This document shows, in pieces, positions 43,665 to 52,928 of a stretch of 64,000 nt of DNA (within the stretch, counting starts at the first letter, position 1; every line of letters begins with the position of its first letter). Source of the DNA: Hyphomonas sp. (GTDB lineage Bacteria; Pseudomonadota; Alphaproteobacteria; Caulobacterales; Hyphomonadaceae); contig VMTE01000044.1 in NCBI GenBank assembly GCA_013791775.1, positions 62,001-126,000 of the forward strand. The letters are read 5' to 3'. The notes under the pieces are model-generated. The model searched no databases, had not been told where the DNA came from, and was given only the letters and a program-made list of their open reading frames with translations. A program made the position numbers and the translations under genes.

Positions 43665-45875
43665 TCAGTCGAAATTGCTGGAACCGAAGTTGCCCAGTGA
43701 TTTCAAGGTGAAACGGAACTGGAAGTTCTCGGACGGGCCCAGGGTGCGGTCTGTCAGCTCGTTGCGGCTGTAAACCAGCTCGAAGCGCGAACAATCGTCG
43801 GAATAGGCGAGGCCGATTTCCTGGTTGGCGTCGATATCATCGGTAATGTCGCGCAGTTGGCCGAAGATGACCGAATACTGCTTGGTGATCTGCACTTCGC
43901 CCTGCAGGTAGACCCCTTCGTCCGGAACACCGGACGGGCTGATCCGCTCGTCGATCTTGTAATACTGCGCCACGGCGCGGAACCGGTCGAACGAGGTGGA
44001 CAAGCGCAGGTCGAGCCGGTTGAGCGAGTACTCCTCGTCGTCCAGCCGCATCCGGCTCGACATCTGCAGGGCAGGCCCGAGATTGAGCGACGAGGCCACG
44101 ACCCAGTCCGAGGAGGTGCCGTCAAGGTTCGAGGCGACATCGAACGTCGCGTCCGAGCGCGAGCGCCAGCGCCGGCCCACCGTGGTGCTCAGCTCGACCC
44201 CGTTCTTCCAGATGGCCCGCGCGGTCAGGCCCGCGCTGAGCTTGCCGTCGCCTTCGTAGAGATCGAAATTATCGAAGCCGTTGGCTTTGAACAGGTTCGA
44301 TTCGTCAAATTCATACAGCTGGCTGTCTTCGACCGGGATGGCCGGATCATTGGCGTTCGAGAAACCCCAGGCCGCCATCACCGCCGGTTCGATCATCAGA
44401 TCGACCGACTTGCCGGGGCGCACCATGGGATAGGCCAGCTTGGCGCCGGCATTGCCGACAGCGCGGGACACATCGGCCTTGCCGCTGACCGCTTCATCAA
44501 GGGCGTAATAATCGGCGCGCACTTCGGCAAACGGCTCGAACGTCAGCCCGCCCGGCAGCAGGTTGAAGTCACGCCATTCTGCGCCTGCACTGACGCGCTG
44601 GCTGTCGGCGCCGACATCGCGGGTCAGCACGGCCGACGACACTTCGGCGCGGGCAAAGCCGTAGTTGCCGAGATCCCAGTTCTTCTCGGCATACAGCAGC
44701 GGCGCAACCAGCGGCAGCCGGCTCGCATCGTCCACACCGCGCAGGCCTTGCGAATTCAGGACCGCGACATCGGCATAATAGTCGTCGCCCTGACCGACGG
44801 CGAACAGCTGCGACAGCAGGCGGCGCGGCTGGTTGGAATACAGGCCGCGCTTGTCGTTCTGGCCGTCGATGTCATAGCGCCGATCGTACAGGTCATCGGT
44901 CTGGCTCTCGATCGCGAAGCCCCAAAGCCATTCGGGGTTCAGGGCGAAAGCTCCGTTGGCGTATATATGCCCGCGGAACGATTCCTCGCCAAACGTCTCG
45001 CCGTCGCTGTCGAAGTCGGCTTCGCTGGTGAAACTGGCCTTGATCTTCATCGCGCCCGAATAGAAACGCTTGCGATATTCGAGGTTCAGCAGCGGGTTCA
45101 CGTTTTCGGACAGCAACGGCGCGAGGGTGAGATCCGAGGAGTCCGAGATCGCCCAGTAGTAGGGTTGCTTGTAGAAGGTTCCGAGCTTGGACGACACGCC
45201 GGCATTCGGGATCAGCAGGCCTGAGCGCCGGTCCGAGTTCGGATCCGGGTGCGCAAGGTAGGGCAGGTAGAACACCGGTATGCCGGCAATCTCGACCACC
45301 GCGTCGCGGTAGGAAATCATCTGGCTCTGCTGGTCGAGTACCGCACGGCGGGCGCGGATCGACCATGTGGGCGTCTTGTGCTCCTCGCAGACTTCGCAGG
45401 ACGTGTAGACGACCTGGTCGAGCGCGTTGATGCCGTCCGGACGGCGGATCGCGGAATTGGCGGCGAGGCTCGCCCCCTGGGCCAGCCGCGCCGAGAAGCC
45501 GATGGCATATCCGTCCGCCAGGTTCGAGCCGACTTCGAGCTCGTCGGCGAACTGCTGCGAGCCGTCCGTGTCTATGATGATGACATTGCCGTTAGCCCGC
45601 ACTTTCTCTGTGGTGCGGTTGTAGACGAGGCGGTCGGCGCGCAGGGTCCGGCCCTGGTACAGCGCCTCGACATTGCCCTCGGCGACAATGCTGTTTTCTT
45701 CCTGGATTTCATAAACCGTGTCGGCTTCGAGAATCACCCGCTCATCGGGGGCTTCGGATGTCGCTGCCGCATCGGCCGGGCCTGCGTCCTGGGCCTGCGC
45801 GGCAAGCGGCAGCACGGCCGAAAATCCGGCGAGCAGGGCGTATTGGGACCACATTGCCAAAAGTTCGACCCTCAC
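43665..45875 (-). CDS. lptD: LPS-assembly outer-membrane protein LptD
   Basis: A 736-residue LptD, which inserts lipopolysaccharide into the outer leaflet. Signal sequence to about AQA; then the jellyroll (OstA) domain with ILEADTVYEIQEENSIVAEGNVEALYQGRTLRADRL-type strands, and a large C-terminal beta-barrel ending in aromatic residues (FQFRFTLKSLGNFGSSNFD). Start is GTG 45875 or ATG 45854. Two adjacent Cys (CEVCEE) in the jellyroll may form disulfides. Confidence 0.93.
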   Translation of the reverse strand: MRVELLAMWSQYALLAGFSAVLPLAAQAQDAGPADAAATSEAPDERVILEADTVYEIQEENSIVAEGNVEALYQGRTLRADRLVYNRTTEKVRANGNVIIIDTDGSQQFADELEVGSNLADGYAIGFSARLAQGASLAANSAIRRPDGINALDQVVYTSCEVCEEHKTPTWSIRARRAVLDQQSQMISYRDAVVEIAGIPVFYLPYLAHPDPNSDRRSGLLIPNAGVSSKLGTFYKQPYYWAISDSSDLTLAPLLSENVNPLLNLEYRKRFYSGAMKIKASFTSEADFDSDGETFGEESFRGHIYANGAFALNPEWLWGFAIESQTDDLYDRRYDIDGQNDKRGLYSNQPRRLLSQLFAVGQGDDYYADVAVLNSQGLRGVDDASRLPLVAPLLYAEKNWDLGNYGFARAEVSSAVLTRDVGADSQRVSAGAEWRDFNLLPGGLTFEPFAEVRADYYALDEAVSGKADVSRAVGNAGAKLAYPMVRPGKSVDLMIEPAVMAAWGFSNANDPAIPVEDSQLYEFDESNLFKANGFDNFDLYEGDGKLSAGLTARAIWKNGVELSTTVGRRWRSRSDATFDVASNLDGTSSDWVVASSLNLGPALQMSSRMRLDDEEYSLNRLDLRLSTSFDRFRAVAQYYKIDERISPSGVPDEGVYLQGEVQITKQYSVIFGQLRDITDDIDANQEIGLAYSDDCSRFELVYSRNELTDRTLGPSENFQFRFTLKSLGNFGSSNFD

Positions 45876-46036
45876 TCTGCCGTCGTTGGGCGCGGCCTGC
45901 CTTCCCCTGCAGGACCGTGCGGCGTTTGCAGAGGCTTAGAGTCGAACCGGCGAGCCGTCCAGCCATCGCGCAGCCGGGGCCTGCTTTTGGCCGGAACGCC
46001 GGTGCACCCAGGCCACAAACTGGAGCCCCGGATACT

Positions 46037-46771
46037 CTAGACAGCGCGGGCGACCGGGCCGTCTGGATAGGTCAGCGCCTCACCGGCCTGTTCCAGCTCC
46101 ATCAGCCCCGCGCTGCACTGTGCGGCATTCAGGCCGGACACCGGCGCAATCTCGTCGAACGGCATCGGATGCGGGCTGAGCGCCTGGCGCACCCGGGCGA
46201 GCTGGCCTTCCGGCAGCGGCCCATCCAGGAATTCCGGCGTGAAGGCAGGCGGCGGCGCTGCCACATGCAGCGGCGGCAATCCGGTGAGGACGTCCAGCAC
46301 GTCTGCGGCGTGGCGGACCAGGATGGCGCCTTGCCGGAGGAGGCCATTGGTGCCGACGCGCGCGGACCCAGCGGCGGACCGGGCACCGCCATCACCTCGC
46401 GGCCCTGCTCGCCGGCCATCCGGCCGGATTTCAACGACCCCGAGCGCGAGGTCGCCCTGCACGGTGAGCAGCGGCGGCGGCGGATCAAGGGAGACGAGGA
46501 GTTTGGGGAATTCCGGCTCGCAGCTGGCGATGATCCGCGCGCCGCAGCGCTGGGTGGCGGCGATCTCGTCCTCGACCGCGGAGACCGGCGCCAGCTCGAT
46601 CCGGCGCCCCTTGGTAACATGGCTGGCGATCTCCGGCAGGGCGGCCAGCGCGTGCGTCGCATTGCCGAACCGCTCGATCAGGCGCGCGAAAGTCAGGGGA
46701 CCGATATTCGGTGTGCGGACAAGGCGCACCCAGTCGCGGCGTTCAGCATCGCTGAGCCGGCGCAGGCTCAT
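46037..46771 (-). pseudogene. dprA: dprA with internal deletion and frame changes (DNA processing protein)
   Basis: DprA normally loads RecA on incoming ssDNA and has about 370 residues. Here only 244 codons remain. The N-terminal part (MSLRRLSDAERRDWVRLVRTPNIGP) to LTVQGDLA is intact. The sequence then jumps, about 46441-46452, into the late DprA segment RSGSL...MAGEQGREVMAVPGPPLGPRAS, but in a different frame. A missing G near 46351-46362 shifts it back into frame at GTNGLLRQGAILV and the winged-helix end. The Rossmann core, including the ssDNA-binding GSR/GG motifs, is absent. The two shifts offset each other, leaving an open frame whose middle 30 or so residues are non-homologous. plsY overlaps its start. 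Confidence 0.85.
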
Positions 46772-47400
46772 TCCTCCGGCTTGGCTTTCGGCGCGCCGAA
46801 GCGCGGCTCGGTGCCTTTCAGCAGGCGGCCAATATTGGCCCGGTGCGTCCAGAACACGAGGACCGACAGCAGCGTGAGACCCGCCAGGGTGACCGGATTG
46901 CGCTCGCCCATCAGGTACGTCCCGGGCGGCACGGCCGCTGCCGCCACCAGCGCCGCGAGCGAAGAGATACGCGTCAGCGCAAACAGGCCGAGCCAGATCG
47001 GCGCGGCGATCACGAGGCCCTTCAGCGGCGTCACGAACACAAGCAGCCCGGCATAGGTCGCGATACCCTTGCCGCCCTTGAAGTTCAGCCAGACCGGATA
47101 GCAATGCCCGATGAACGCCGACGCGCCCGCGATGAATCCCGCTTCTCTTCCGCTATCTGGCCCGCCGATATAGGTGAATGCGAGCGCCGCAAGGCCGGCC
47201 TTCAGGCTGTCGAGCAGGAAGGTGGCCAGCGCCAGATCCTTGCGACCGGTGCGCAGCACATTGGTCGCGCCGATATTGCCGGACCCGATGGCTCGGATGT
47301 CCCCCAGCCCGGCCGCCTTGGTAATGACCAGCCCGAACGGGATCGACCCGGCCAGATAGCCCACGGTCGATGCCAAAGCGTAGAGTGCCCATTCCGGCAT
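46768..47400 (-). CDS. plsY: glycerol-3-phosphate acyltransferase PlsY
   Basis: A 210-residue membrane acyltransferase using acyl-phosphate from PlsX to acylate glycerol-3-phosphate. Motifs GSIPFGLVITKAAGLGDIRAIGSGNIGATNVLR, then GHCYPVWLNFKGGKGIATYAGLL, and ERNPVTLAGL. ATG 47400 gives the normal start; upstream codons are not conserved-looking. Its stop overlaps the start of the broken dprA. Confidence 0.95.
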   Translation of the reverse strand: MPEWALYALASTVGYLAGSIPFGLVITKAAGLGDIRAIGSGNIGATNVLRTGRKDLALATFLLDSLKAGLAALAFTYIGGPDSGREAGFIAGASAFIGHCYPVWLNFKGGKGIATYAGLLVFVTPLKGLVIAAPIWLGLFALTRISSLAALVAAAAVPPGTYLMGERNPVTLAGLTLLSVLVFWTHRANIGRLLKGTEPRFGAPKAKPEE

Positions 47401-47475
47401 GTGCGGTGTTCCTCGGCAGCCCCTGTTGCGCCAAGGTTTAGGGGGGCAGGGGAGTTGGGGCAAGAGCCCCCTCCG

Positions 47476-47715
47476 TCAGTCTTCGCCGAATTGCTCGCCT
47501 ATCGCAGCATCCATGCTTTCAAGCGAAACAGCTGCATCGACAGCGGGAACAATCCCCTTTAGTCGCATGAGCGACTTCGTGGCGGCATAAATCACGACCG
47601 AACCGTCCGGCATCCGCACAAAGTCGATACGGTCGCCGGCGCGAATGCCCAATGCCTCACGCACAGATTCTGGTATCGTGATCTTGCCTTCGGAACTCAT
47701 TCTGGCTGATGGCAT
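47476..47715 (-). CDS. AbrB/MazE-type antitoxin, orphan
   Basis: A 79-residue SpoVT-AbrB swapped-hairpin DNA-binding protein: MSSEGKITIPESVREALGIRAGDRIDFV is the signature. Such proteins are usually the antitoxin of a VapBC or MazEF pair, but no toxin gene follows or precedes. The stop codon lies inside a 17-base string (47465-47481) that also starts the 52929-53074 repeat, so a repeat has probably truncated or joined the 3' end. Confidence 0.8.
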   Translation of the reverse strand: MPSARMSSEGKITIPESVREALGIRAGDRIDFVRMPDGSVVIYAATKSLMRLKGIVPAVDAAVSLESMDAAIGEQFGED

Positions 47716-47788
47716 GTTCCGTCACCTCAGTTGAGCGCAGACTGTACTACAATTCAGCGCCGCTTTGTAGGGCGGGATGAAATCCCGC

Positions 47789-47831
47789 CGTCCGCATCAC
47801 GCGGCCTTTCAATCTGCGCCCGTCAAATGGC
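47789..47831 (-). pseudogene. remnant copy of the pyrC 3' end
   Basis: 43 bases with 38 identical to 48602-48644, the 3' part of the pyrC-like gene. Translated on the minus strand it gives PFDGRRLKGRVMRT against [14 protein letters not shown]. Most differences are silent (TTT/TTC, TTG/CTG), as between diverged homologues rather than recent duplicates. A hairpin GGCGGGAT-GAA-ATCCCGCC at 47771-47789 follows it. Confidence 0.7.
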
Positions 47832-47844
47832 TACGAAGTCTGAC

Positions 47845-48558
47845 TTACTCGTCTCCAAACCTTGCCCGGTGGACATAGCTCAAAGACATTTCGAGCCCAT
47901 CAATCAGGATGACGCGTTCAGAACACAGCAAGACGTCGATATCGTCCAGATTCCAAAGCTGGCATGGCGCATTGTCGTCAGTGTCGCGCACAAAGCCGGA
48001 GCGAGTGGATTGATCGAAGTGCCCGGTATGGGTCGGCTGTCCATACAGCGACGTTAAGGCTTGTCGAATCGCCGCGGCTTTCTGCTTGCGTTGTATGGCC
48101 AGGTCCGGATCCGGAGTTCCCAAAATTTCGTGAAGGTATGAATATTCGTACACAACCGGAGTGGAGTGTTCATTTAGGAAAACACTGGTGGAGCCGTCCC
48201 GGAAATATTCGTGGACATGTTCCGAAATGAAGACACGGGGCGACCGTTCACTCATGCACTCTTCTATGAACTTTGTCTCGTCGGTCTCGCCAAAGTATTC
48301 GGCTTGAAAATCGAAACTCTGTTTGCAGCTTTCGACGCGAAATTTGGCCAGCTTTTCGTTGTTCTCGTCAGAGGTCGACCAACCCATTCCAAAGGGCAGT
48401 GCCGCGTCGACGAGCTCTTGGTCTATCTTGGCAGTCTCCGCAGTTTGGAGTTCAGGCGAAGACGAGATACTGGCGCGGCTACTCGTGCAAGAGCCCGTTG
48501 CAATAAGAACAAACGCCGATGCGAGCATGTCTACATGAAACTTCTTGAACTCCGACAT
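47845..48558 (-). CDS. putative lipoprotein, function unknown, probably acquired
   Basis: A 237-residue protein. It starts MSEFKKFHVDMLASAFVLIATGSC, a likely lipoprotein signal with Cys24 (lipobox TGSC, not ideal). The mature part is acidic and hydrophilic with a Cys pair and no recognised domain. Codon use is much more AT-rich than pyrB or pyrC on the same strand. It lies between the pyrC stop and a diverged copy of the pyrC 3' end, so it probably came in with foreign flanking DNA. ATG 48558 is downstream of the pyrC stop; an upstream start inside pyrC is unlikely. Confidence 0.65.
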   Translation of the reverse strand: MSEFKKFHVDMLASAFVLIATGSCTSSRASISSSPELQTAETAKIDQELVDAALPFGMGWSTSDENNEKLAKFRVESCKQSFDFQAEYFGETDETKFIEECMSERSPRVFISEHVHEYFRDGSTSVFLNEHSTPVVYEYSYLHEILGTPDPDLAIQRKQKAAAIRQALTSLYGQPTHTGHFDQSTRSGFVRDTDDNAPCQLWNLDDIDVLLCSERVILIDGLEMSLSYVHRARFGDE

Positions 48559-48568
48559 TTGGACTCGC

Positions 48569-49849
48569 CTACCGCTCAAACACCGTCCTGCCGCCCACGA
48601 ACGTCCGCATCACGCGGCCCTGCAGTCTGCGCCCGTCGAACGGCGAGTTCTTCGAGCGCGAGAGCAGGTGGTCGCGGTCACACAGCCAGGGTTTGGCGGG
48701 ATCGAACAGGATCAGGTCGGCCGGCGCGCCCCGGGCGAGGCGCCCTTGCGGCAGGCCGAGGATCGAGGCCGGGCCGATGGTCACCGGCGCGAGCGCTTCC
48801 AGCAGGCTGAGTTCGCCTTCCTGCACCAGTGTCATCAGGCACGGCAGCACGGTTTCCAGCCCCGCCGCGCCGAACGCGGCCTCGCCGAACGGCAGGCGTT
48901 TTTCCTCCGGGGGCTGAGGATCGTGCGCCGAGACGACCGCGTCGATGGCGCCTTCCTTCAGCGCGGCGATCAGCGTCTTGCGGGCCTGTTCGGCGCGGAA
49001 GGGAGGGTTCACCTTGCAATAGGTCAGATAGTCCCCGACATCGAGCTCGTTGAAGAACAGCGCGTGCGCGGCCGCCGTGGTGAACACTTTCGCGCCGCGC
49101 CCGCGCGCGATGTCCACGATGTCCAGCGTGCGCTGCGAGGTGACCTGGTCGAGGATCAGTGCGCAGCCCGTCTGCTCCGCCAGGACGACGTCCCGCGCCG
49201 CGCCCAGCCATTCGGCTTCAAGGGGAATGCCCGAAAGACCGTTGCGCGCGGCAAACTCGCCCGCGTTCATCACGCCGCCGCCGGCCAGCGTGCGGTCGTC
49301 CGGGCGCGACATGACGAGGACGCCGCGGCTCGCCGCATAAGTCATCGCGCGCTTCATTACCTGCGCGCTCGCTACCGGCCAATCGCCATTGGTGAACAGC
49401 ACGGCGCCGGCTTCGGCCATCAATCCGATCTCGGACATCGCCTCGCCCGCCAGGCCGACCGTCAGGCCGCCGGCGGGATAAACCCGCGCAAACGCCGTCT
49501 CGCGGCCGCGCTCGGCAATGAACTGCACCAGCGCCACATCGTCGATGACCGGGCGCGTGTCCGGCATCACGACAAGGCTGGTGATCCCGCCGGAGAGCGC
49601 CGCGCGCGAGGCCGTGGCCAGCGTTTCCTTGTGCTCCTCACCCGGCTCGCCGGTCTTGGCGCGCAGGTCGATCAGGCCGGGGGCAAGGCAAAGCCCGCCC
49701 GCGTCAATCGTCTCCTTCGCGTCCTTGAAGGATACACCCGTCCCTGTACGGAACTCCTTGATGACACCCTTGTCGATGAACAGGCCGCCGGGCGCGTCCG
49801 TGCCGGTGGCCGGATCCAGCAGGCAGGCGTTGATGATTTCGAGGCTCAT
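48569..49849 (-). CDS. dihydroorotase-like PyrC', catalytically degenerate
   Basis: A 426-residue dihydroorotase homologue. The metal-binding D-x-H-x-H-x-R-x-P of active enzymes is replaced by D61-L-R-A-K-T-G-E-P, so both histidines (Arg63, Lys65) and the substrate Arg (Gly67) are gone. Later metal histidines also seem lost ([20 protein letters not shown]). Knowledge of Pseudomonas-type pyrB-pyrC' pairs suggests it is a structural partner of aspartate transcarbamoylase, with an active PyrC elsewhere. ATGA overlap with pyrB supports this. Confidence 0.9.
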   Translation of the reverse strand: MSLEIINACLLDPATGTDAPGGLFIDKGVIKEFRTGTGVSFKDAKETIDAGGLCLAPGLIDLRAKTGEPGEEHKETLATASRAALSGGITSLVVMPDTRPVIDDVALVQFIAERGRETAFARVYPAGGLTVGLAGEAMSEIGLMAEAGAVLFTNGDWPVASAQVMKRAMTYAASRGVLVMSRPDDRTLAGGGVMNAGEFAARNGLSGIPLEAEWLGAARDVVLAEQTGCALILDQVTSQRTLDIVDIARGRGAKVFTTAAAHALFFNELDVGDYLTYCKVNPPFRAEQARKTLIAALKEGAIDAVVSAHDPQPPEEKRLPFGEAAFGAAGLETVLPCLMTLVQEGELSLLEALAPVTIGPASILGLPQGRLARGAPADLILFDPAKPWLCDRDHLLSRSKNSPFDGRRLQGRVMRTFVGGRTVFER

Positions 49850-50793
49850 GCGCGGCCTCCTGCGAGAAGGTGCAACACGGCCTCGCGCACGGCGACCCCC
49901 ATCTCCACCTGCTGGGTGATGACCGAGCGTTCGCCGTCGGCGATGGAGCTTTCGATCTCGACGCCCCGGTTCATCGGGCCGGGGTGCATGACGATGGCGT
50001 CTGGTTTGGCGAGCGCAAGCCGGTCGCCGGTCAGCCCGAAATAGCGGAAATATTCGCGCTGGCTCGGCAGGAAGCTGCCATTCATCCGCTCCAGCTGCAG
50101 GCGCAGCATCATCACCACGTCGGCGCCGGGCAGGGCGCGGTCAAAATCCGTACCCGCACTTTCCGCGCCCCAGGTGTCCGTACCCGGAGGGATCAGCGTG
50201 CGCGGCCCGCACAGATGCACCCGCGCGCCCATCAGGTGCAGCGCCATCGTGGTGGAGCGCGCAACGCGGCTATGGGCAATGTCGCCGCAGATGACGACCT
50301 TCAGGCCTTCGATGCGGCCCTTCACGCGGCGGATGGTGAGCAGGTCCAGCAGGGCCTGCGTCGGGTGTTCATGTGTGCCGTCCCCGGCATTGATCACCGC
50401 GCAGTCTACCTTGCGCGACAAGAGTTTCGCCCCGCCGGAAGCCGAGTGGCGGATCACCAGCGCGTCCGGTTTCATGGCGTTCAGCGTCATCGCCGTGTCG
50501 ATCAGGGTCTCGCCCTTCTTGACGCTTGAATTGCCCACCGGCATCGACACGACATCCGCGCCGAGGCGGCGGGCCGCAATCTCGAAGCTCGAAAGCGTGC
50601 GGGTGGAGTTCTCGAAGAAGAGGTTCACCACCGTCTTGCCGGTCAGCACCGGCTCCGGCCGCCGGTTCGCGCGGGTGATCTCGGCGTAGGTGTCCGCCAG
50701 GTCAAGAATATGAGCAATATCAAGGGGGTGAAGGCCTTCGATTCCGAGCAGGTGGTCGTGCCGGAAGGTGTAGTCTGCTTGCGCCTCTGCCAT
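49846..50793 (-). CDS. pyrB: aspartate carbamoyltransferase catalytic subunit
   Basis: A 315-residue ATCase that joins carbamoyl phosphate and aspartate in pyrimidine synthesis. It has the [19 protein letters not shown] motif, SASGGAKLL, and late [11 protein letters not shown]. Start at ATG 50793 follows GAAGGGG; the upstream in-frame extension is not family-like. No regulatory pyrI gene is present, in keeping with the pyrB-pyrC' type. Confidence 0.96.
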   Translation of the reverse strand: MAEAQADYTFRHDHLLGIEGLHPLDIAHILDLADTYAEITRANRRPEPVLTGKTVVNLFFENSTRTLSSFEIAARRLGADVVSMPVGNSSVKKGETLIDTAMTLNAMKPDALVIRHSASGGAKLLSRKVDCAVINAGDGTHEHPTQALLDLLTIRRVKGRIEGLKVVICGDIAHSRVARSTTMALHLMGARVHLCGPRTLIPPGTDTWGAESAGTDFDRALPGADVVMMLRLQLERMNGSFLPSQREYFRYFGLTGDRLALAKPDAIVMHPGPMNRGVEIESSIADGERSVITQQVEMGVAVREAVLHLLAGGRA

Positions 50794-50869
50794 GAAGGCC
50801 CCTTCGATTTGCGGCGGTTTAGGCGCGATTCTGGTGGGGGGCAAGCCCAGCTTCGCAAACCCCTCCATC

Positions 50870-50916
50870 CCAGCGTCACCCCCGGATGGCCGAAGGCCAT
50901 CTGGGGGTGACGCTGG
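50870..50916. repeat. REP-like palindrome
   Basis: A near-perfect stem of about 22 bp (CCAGCGTCACCCCCGGATGGCC against its complement) with a GAA loop. In the gap between pyrB and the AEC transporter gene. Confidence 0.8.
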
Positions 50917-50952
50917 AGCGGAGATGTCACGAAAAGCGCGAGCGCCAAAAAG

Positions 50953-51879
50953 CTAAGCCGCCCCCAGCCACAGGATCAGCCCCCACACCAGCGGCAGGGT
51001 CACCGCCGCGCTCAGCGTCTGCACGGCGATCAGGTTGGCGGCCAGCGCCGCGTCGCCGCCCAGTTCGCGGGCGAGCACATAGGAATTCGGTGCGGTCGAG
51101 GTGGCCGCGCAAAGCAGCGCGATCGCCAGAGGCAAGCCTGAAACGCCAAAGGCAAGGCCGATCCCCAGCGTCACGAGCGGCATGCCGACGAGGCGGACGC
51201 CCGACCAGAAGAACGTGCGCAGGCCGGACCGTTTGAGCGCGCCAAGGTCCACCCCCGCGCCGGCGCTCAGCAGGCCCGCCGCGATGGCCGCGTTCGCCAG
51301 CATCTTCAGCGTCTCGTCGGCGATCACCGGCAGCTTCACATGGAAGCTCGCCAGCGCAATGCCGATCCCGCAGGCAATCACCAGCGGATTGCGCAGCAGG
51401 GCCAGCAAGGGGCGCGGCCTGGTGCCCGGCGGATGGTCGGCATGACTGACCAGGGCATAGACCGAAATCACGTTCGCCATCGGGATCAACGCGGCCGCCG
51501 CAAGGCTGACGAGCGCGATGCCTTCGTTTCCGAACAGGAGTCCCCCGAGCGACAGAGCGATGATCGTGTTCCAGCGCACGTTCGACTGGATGATCGTCCC
51601 CACCGCCGGCCGCTCGATGCCGGGCCATCCGCGCGCGGTCAGGCCGACCAGGGCCATCACGATCTGCGCCAGCAGCAGGGCAGCGAGCATCAGCCACGGG
51701 GCTTCGTCAAACCTGGCATTCGCCAGCGCGCGCACGATCAGCGCCGGCAGCAGCACAAGGAAGGACAGCCGGTCGAGCGCGCGGAACGCATCGCCGGTGA
51801 TCATGCCCCGCCGCGCCAGGAACTGCCCCAGCACCACGATCAGGATGACCGGCACGAGGGCGATCAGGAAGGCGCTCAA
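50953..51879 (-). CDS. AEC (auxin efflux carrier) family transporter
   Basis: A 308-residue membrane protein with about ten helices. N-terminal [22 protein letters not shown] and a mid-protein [15 protein letters not shown] typical of the AEC (mem_trans) family, which exports or imports organic acids or other small substrates. Substrate unknown. Its start overlaps the ruvX stop by 4 bases. Confidence 0.88.
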   Translation of the reverse strand: MSAFLIALVPVILIVVLGQFLARRGMITGDAFRALDRLSFLVLLPALIVRALANARFDEAPWLMLAALLLAQIVMALVGLTARGWPGIERPAVGTIIQSNVRWNTIIALSLGGLLFGNEGIALVSLAAAALIPMANVISVYALVSHADHPPGTRPRPLLALLRNPLVIACGIGIALASFHVKLPVIADETLKMLANAAIAAGLLSAGAGVDLGALKRSGLRTFFWSGVRLVGMPLVTLGIGLAFGVSGLPLAIALLCAATSTAPNSYVLARELGGDAALAANLIAVQTLSAAVTLPLVWGLILWLGAA

Positions 51880-52331
51880 GTCCGCGCCTCGAGCCGCTTA
51901 AGCGCCGAGCGCAGGATCATCGCCGCCGCCATGGCATCGATCCGGTCTGACCGGCGTTGCTCCGTGAACGAAAGTTCGCGGACGATCTCGTCGGCCTCCA
52001 CCGTGGTGTAGCGCTCGTCCTGATAGGCGACCGGAATGTCGCGCACTTTGAGTAGGTTCGAGACCAGCGTGCGGACCGACTGGACGCGCGGACCCTGGCT
52101 GCCATCGGTGTTGAGCGGCAGGCCGACGACAAGCCCCGCGCCATTGCGGTCATCATAGATCTCGAAGAAGCGGGCCAGCGCCGGGGCGAGCTTCGGCTTC
52201 GGGATCGTCTCCACTGGGCTCGCGAGGATGCGGCTCAGGTCGGTCGCCGCCACGCCCAGCGTCTTCGTGCCCGGATCGAGGCCGATCAATACGCCCTTCG
52301 CAGGCAGGTCGAACAGGTCAACAACGGGCAT
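51876..52331 (-). CDS. ruvX: Holliday junction resolvase-like RuvX/YqgF
   Basis: A 151-residue RNase H-fold protein, essential in many bacteria for 16S rRNA 5'-end processing. Motifs [40 protein letters not shown] and [12 protein letters not shown] carry the acidic active site. ATG 52331. Divergent from gatC; cotranscribed with the AEC gene by overlap. Confidence 0.94.
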   Translation of the reverse strand: MPVVDLFDLPAKGVLIGLDPGTKTLGVAATDLSRILASPVETIPKPKLAPALARFFEIYDDRNGAGLVVGLPLNTDGSQGPRVQSVRTLVSNLLKVRDIPVAYQDERYTTVEADEIVRELSFTEQRRSDRIDAMAAAMILRSALKRLEART

Positions 52332-52403
52332 CGCAGGGCACATACCGCCTTGAAGCGGCTTTGCCTATGGCGTAATCGGGCTGTTCCCATCAGGAGCCGC
52401 CCC

Positions 52404-52691
52404 ATGAGCGTTACCCGCGACGACGTCCGCAAAGTTGCCCGCCTGTCCCGCATCGCGGTGCCGGAAGACCGCCTGGACGAACTCGCCGGTGAACTGAACG
52501 GCATCCTCGGCTGGATCGACCAGCTCAACGAGGTGGATGTCGAAGGTGTCGAGCCGCTCACCTCCGTGGTCGAGACGAAACTGCCGATGCGCGCCGACGT
52601 GGTCACCGACGGCAATATCCGGGACCAGGTCCTCGCCAACGCCCCGCGCACCGATCACGGCTTCTTCGTCGTGCCCAAGGCGGTCGAATAG
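52404..52691 (+). CDS. gatC: Asp-tRNA(Asn)/Glu-tRNA(Gln) amidotransferase subunit C
   Basis: A 95-residue GatC. MSVTRDDVRKVARLSRIAVPEDRL and LNEVDVEGVEPLTSVV are characteristic, as is the C-terminal FFVVPKAVE. It belts GatA and GatB together. Usually next to gatA; here gatA lies 2.6 kb away with several unrelated genes between. Confidence 0.95.
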   Translation: MSVTRDDVRKVARLSRIAVPEDRLDELAGELNGILGWIDQLNEVDVEGVEPLTSVVETKLPMRADVVTDGNIRDQVLANAPRTDHGFFVVPKAVE

Positions 52692-52782
52692 TCGGCCCCG
52701 GCCGCCCTTACATTTGTTCCCGAAACATCTTACCTCAGAACCCAGGACCTATTCCGGTCCTGTTCGCTGAAGGTTTGAACCA

Positions 52783-52911
52783 ATGGCCAAAGGTCAGAAG
52801 AAATCCAACAAGGAAGTCCGCAAACCGAAAGCGGACAAGGTCAAGCCGAAACTCGGCGCACCCGTCGCAAAACCGGGCGACCTCAAGGGCATGGAACATC
52901 TGAAGCGCTGA
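52783..52911 (+). CDS. small basic protein, 42 residues, function unknown
   Basis: ATG 52783 to TGA 52911. Starts MAKGQKKSNKEVRKPKADK and is very rich in Lys, ending LKGMEHLKR. Short Lys-rich proteins of this form occur in many alphaproteobacteria as hypothetical genes. Possibly nucleic-acid or ribosome associated by charge, but no motif shows it. It is under the usual length cut-off for gene calling. Confidence 0.6.
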   Translation: MAKGQKKSNKEVRKPKADKVKPKLGAPVAKPGDLKGMEHLKR

Positions 52912-52928
52912 TCTGCGGTGCGTGAGGA

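Noticed and set aside
46351-46362. dprA damage as a simple sequencing error
   Set aside because: A base error could explain the single missing G but not the loss of about 125 codons; still, reads should be checked.
48545-50044. 499-codon open frame on the plus strand
   Set aside because: Antisense to pyrC' and pyrB; Arg/His-rich without motifs.
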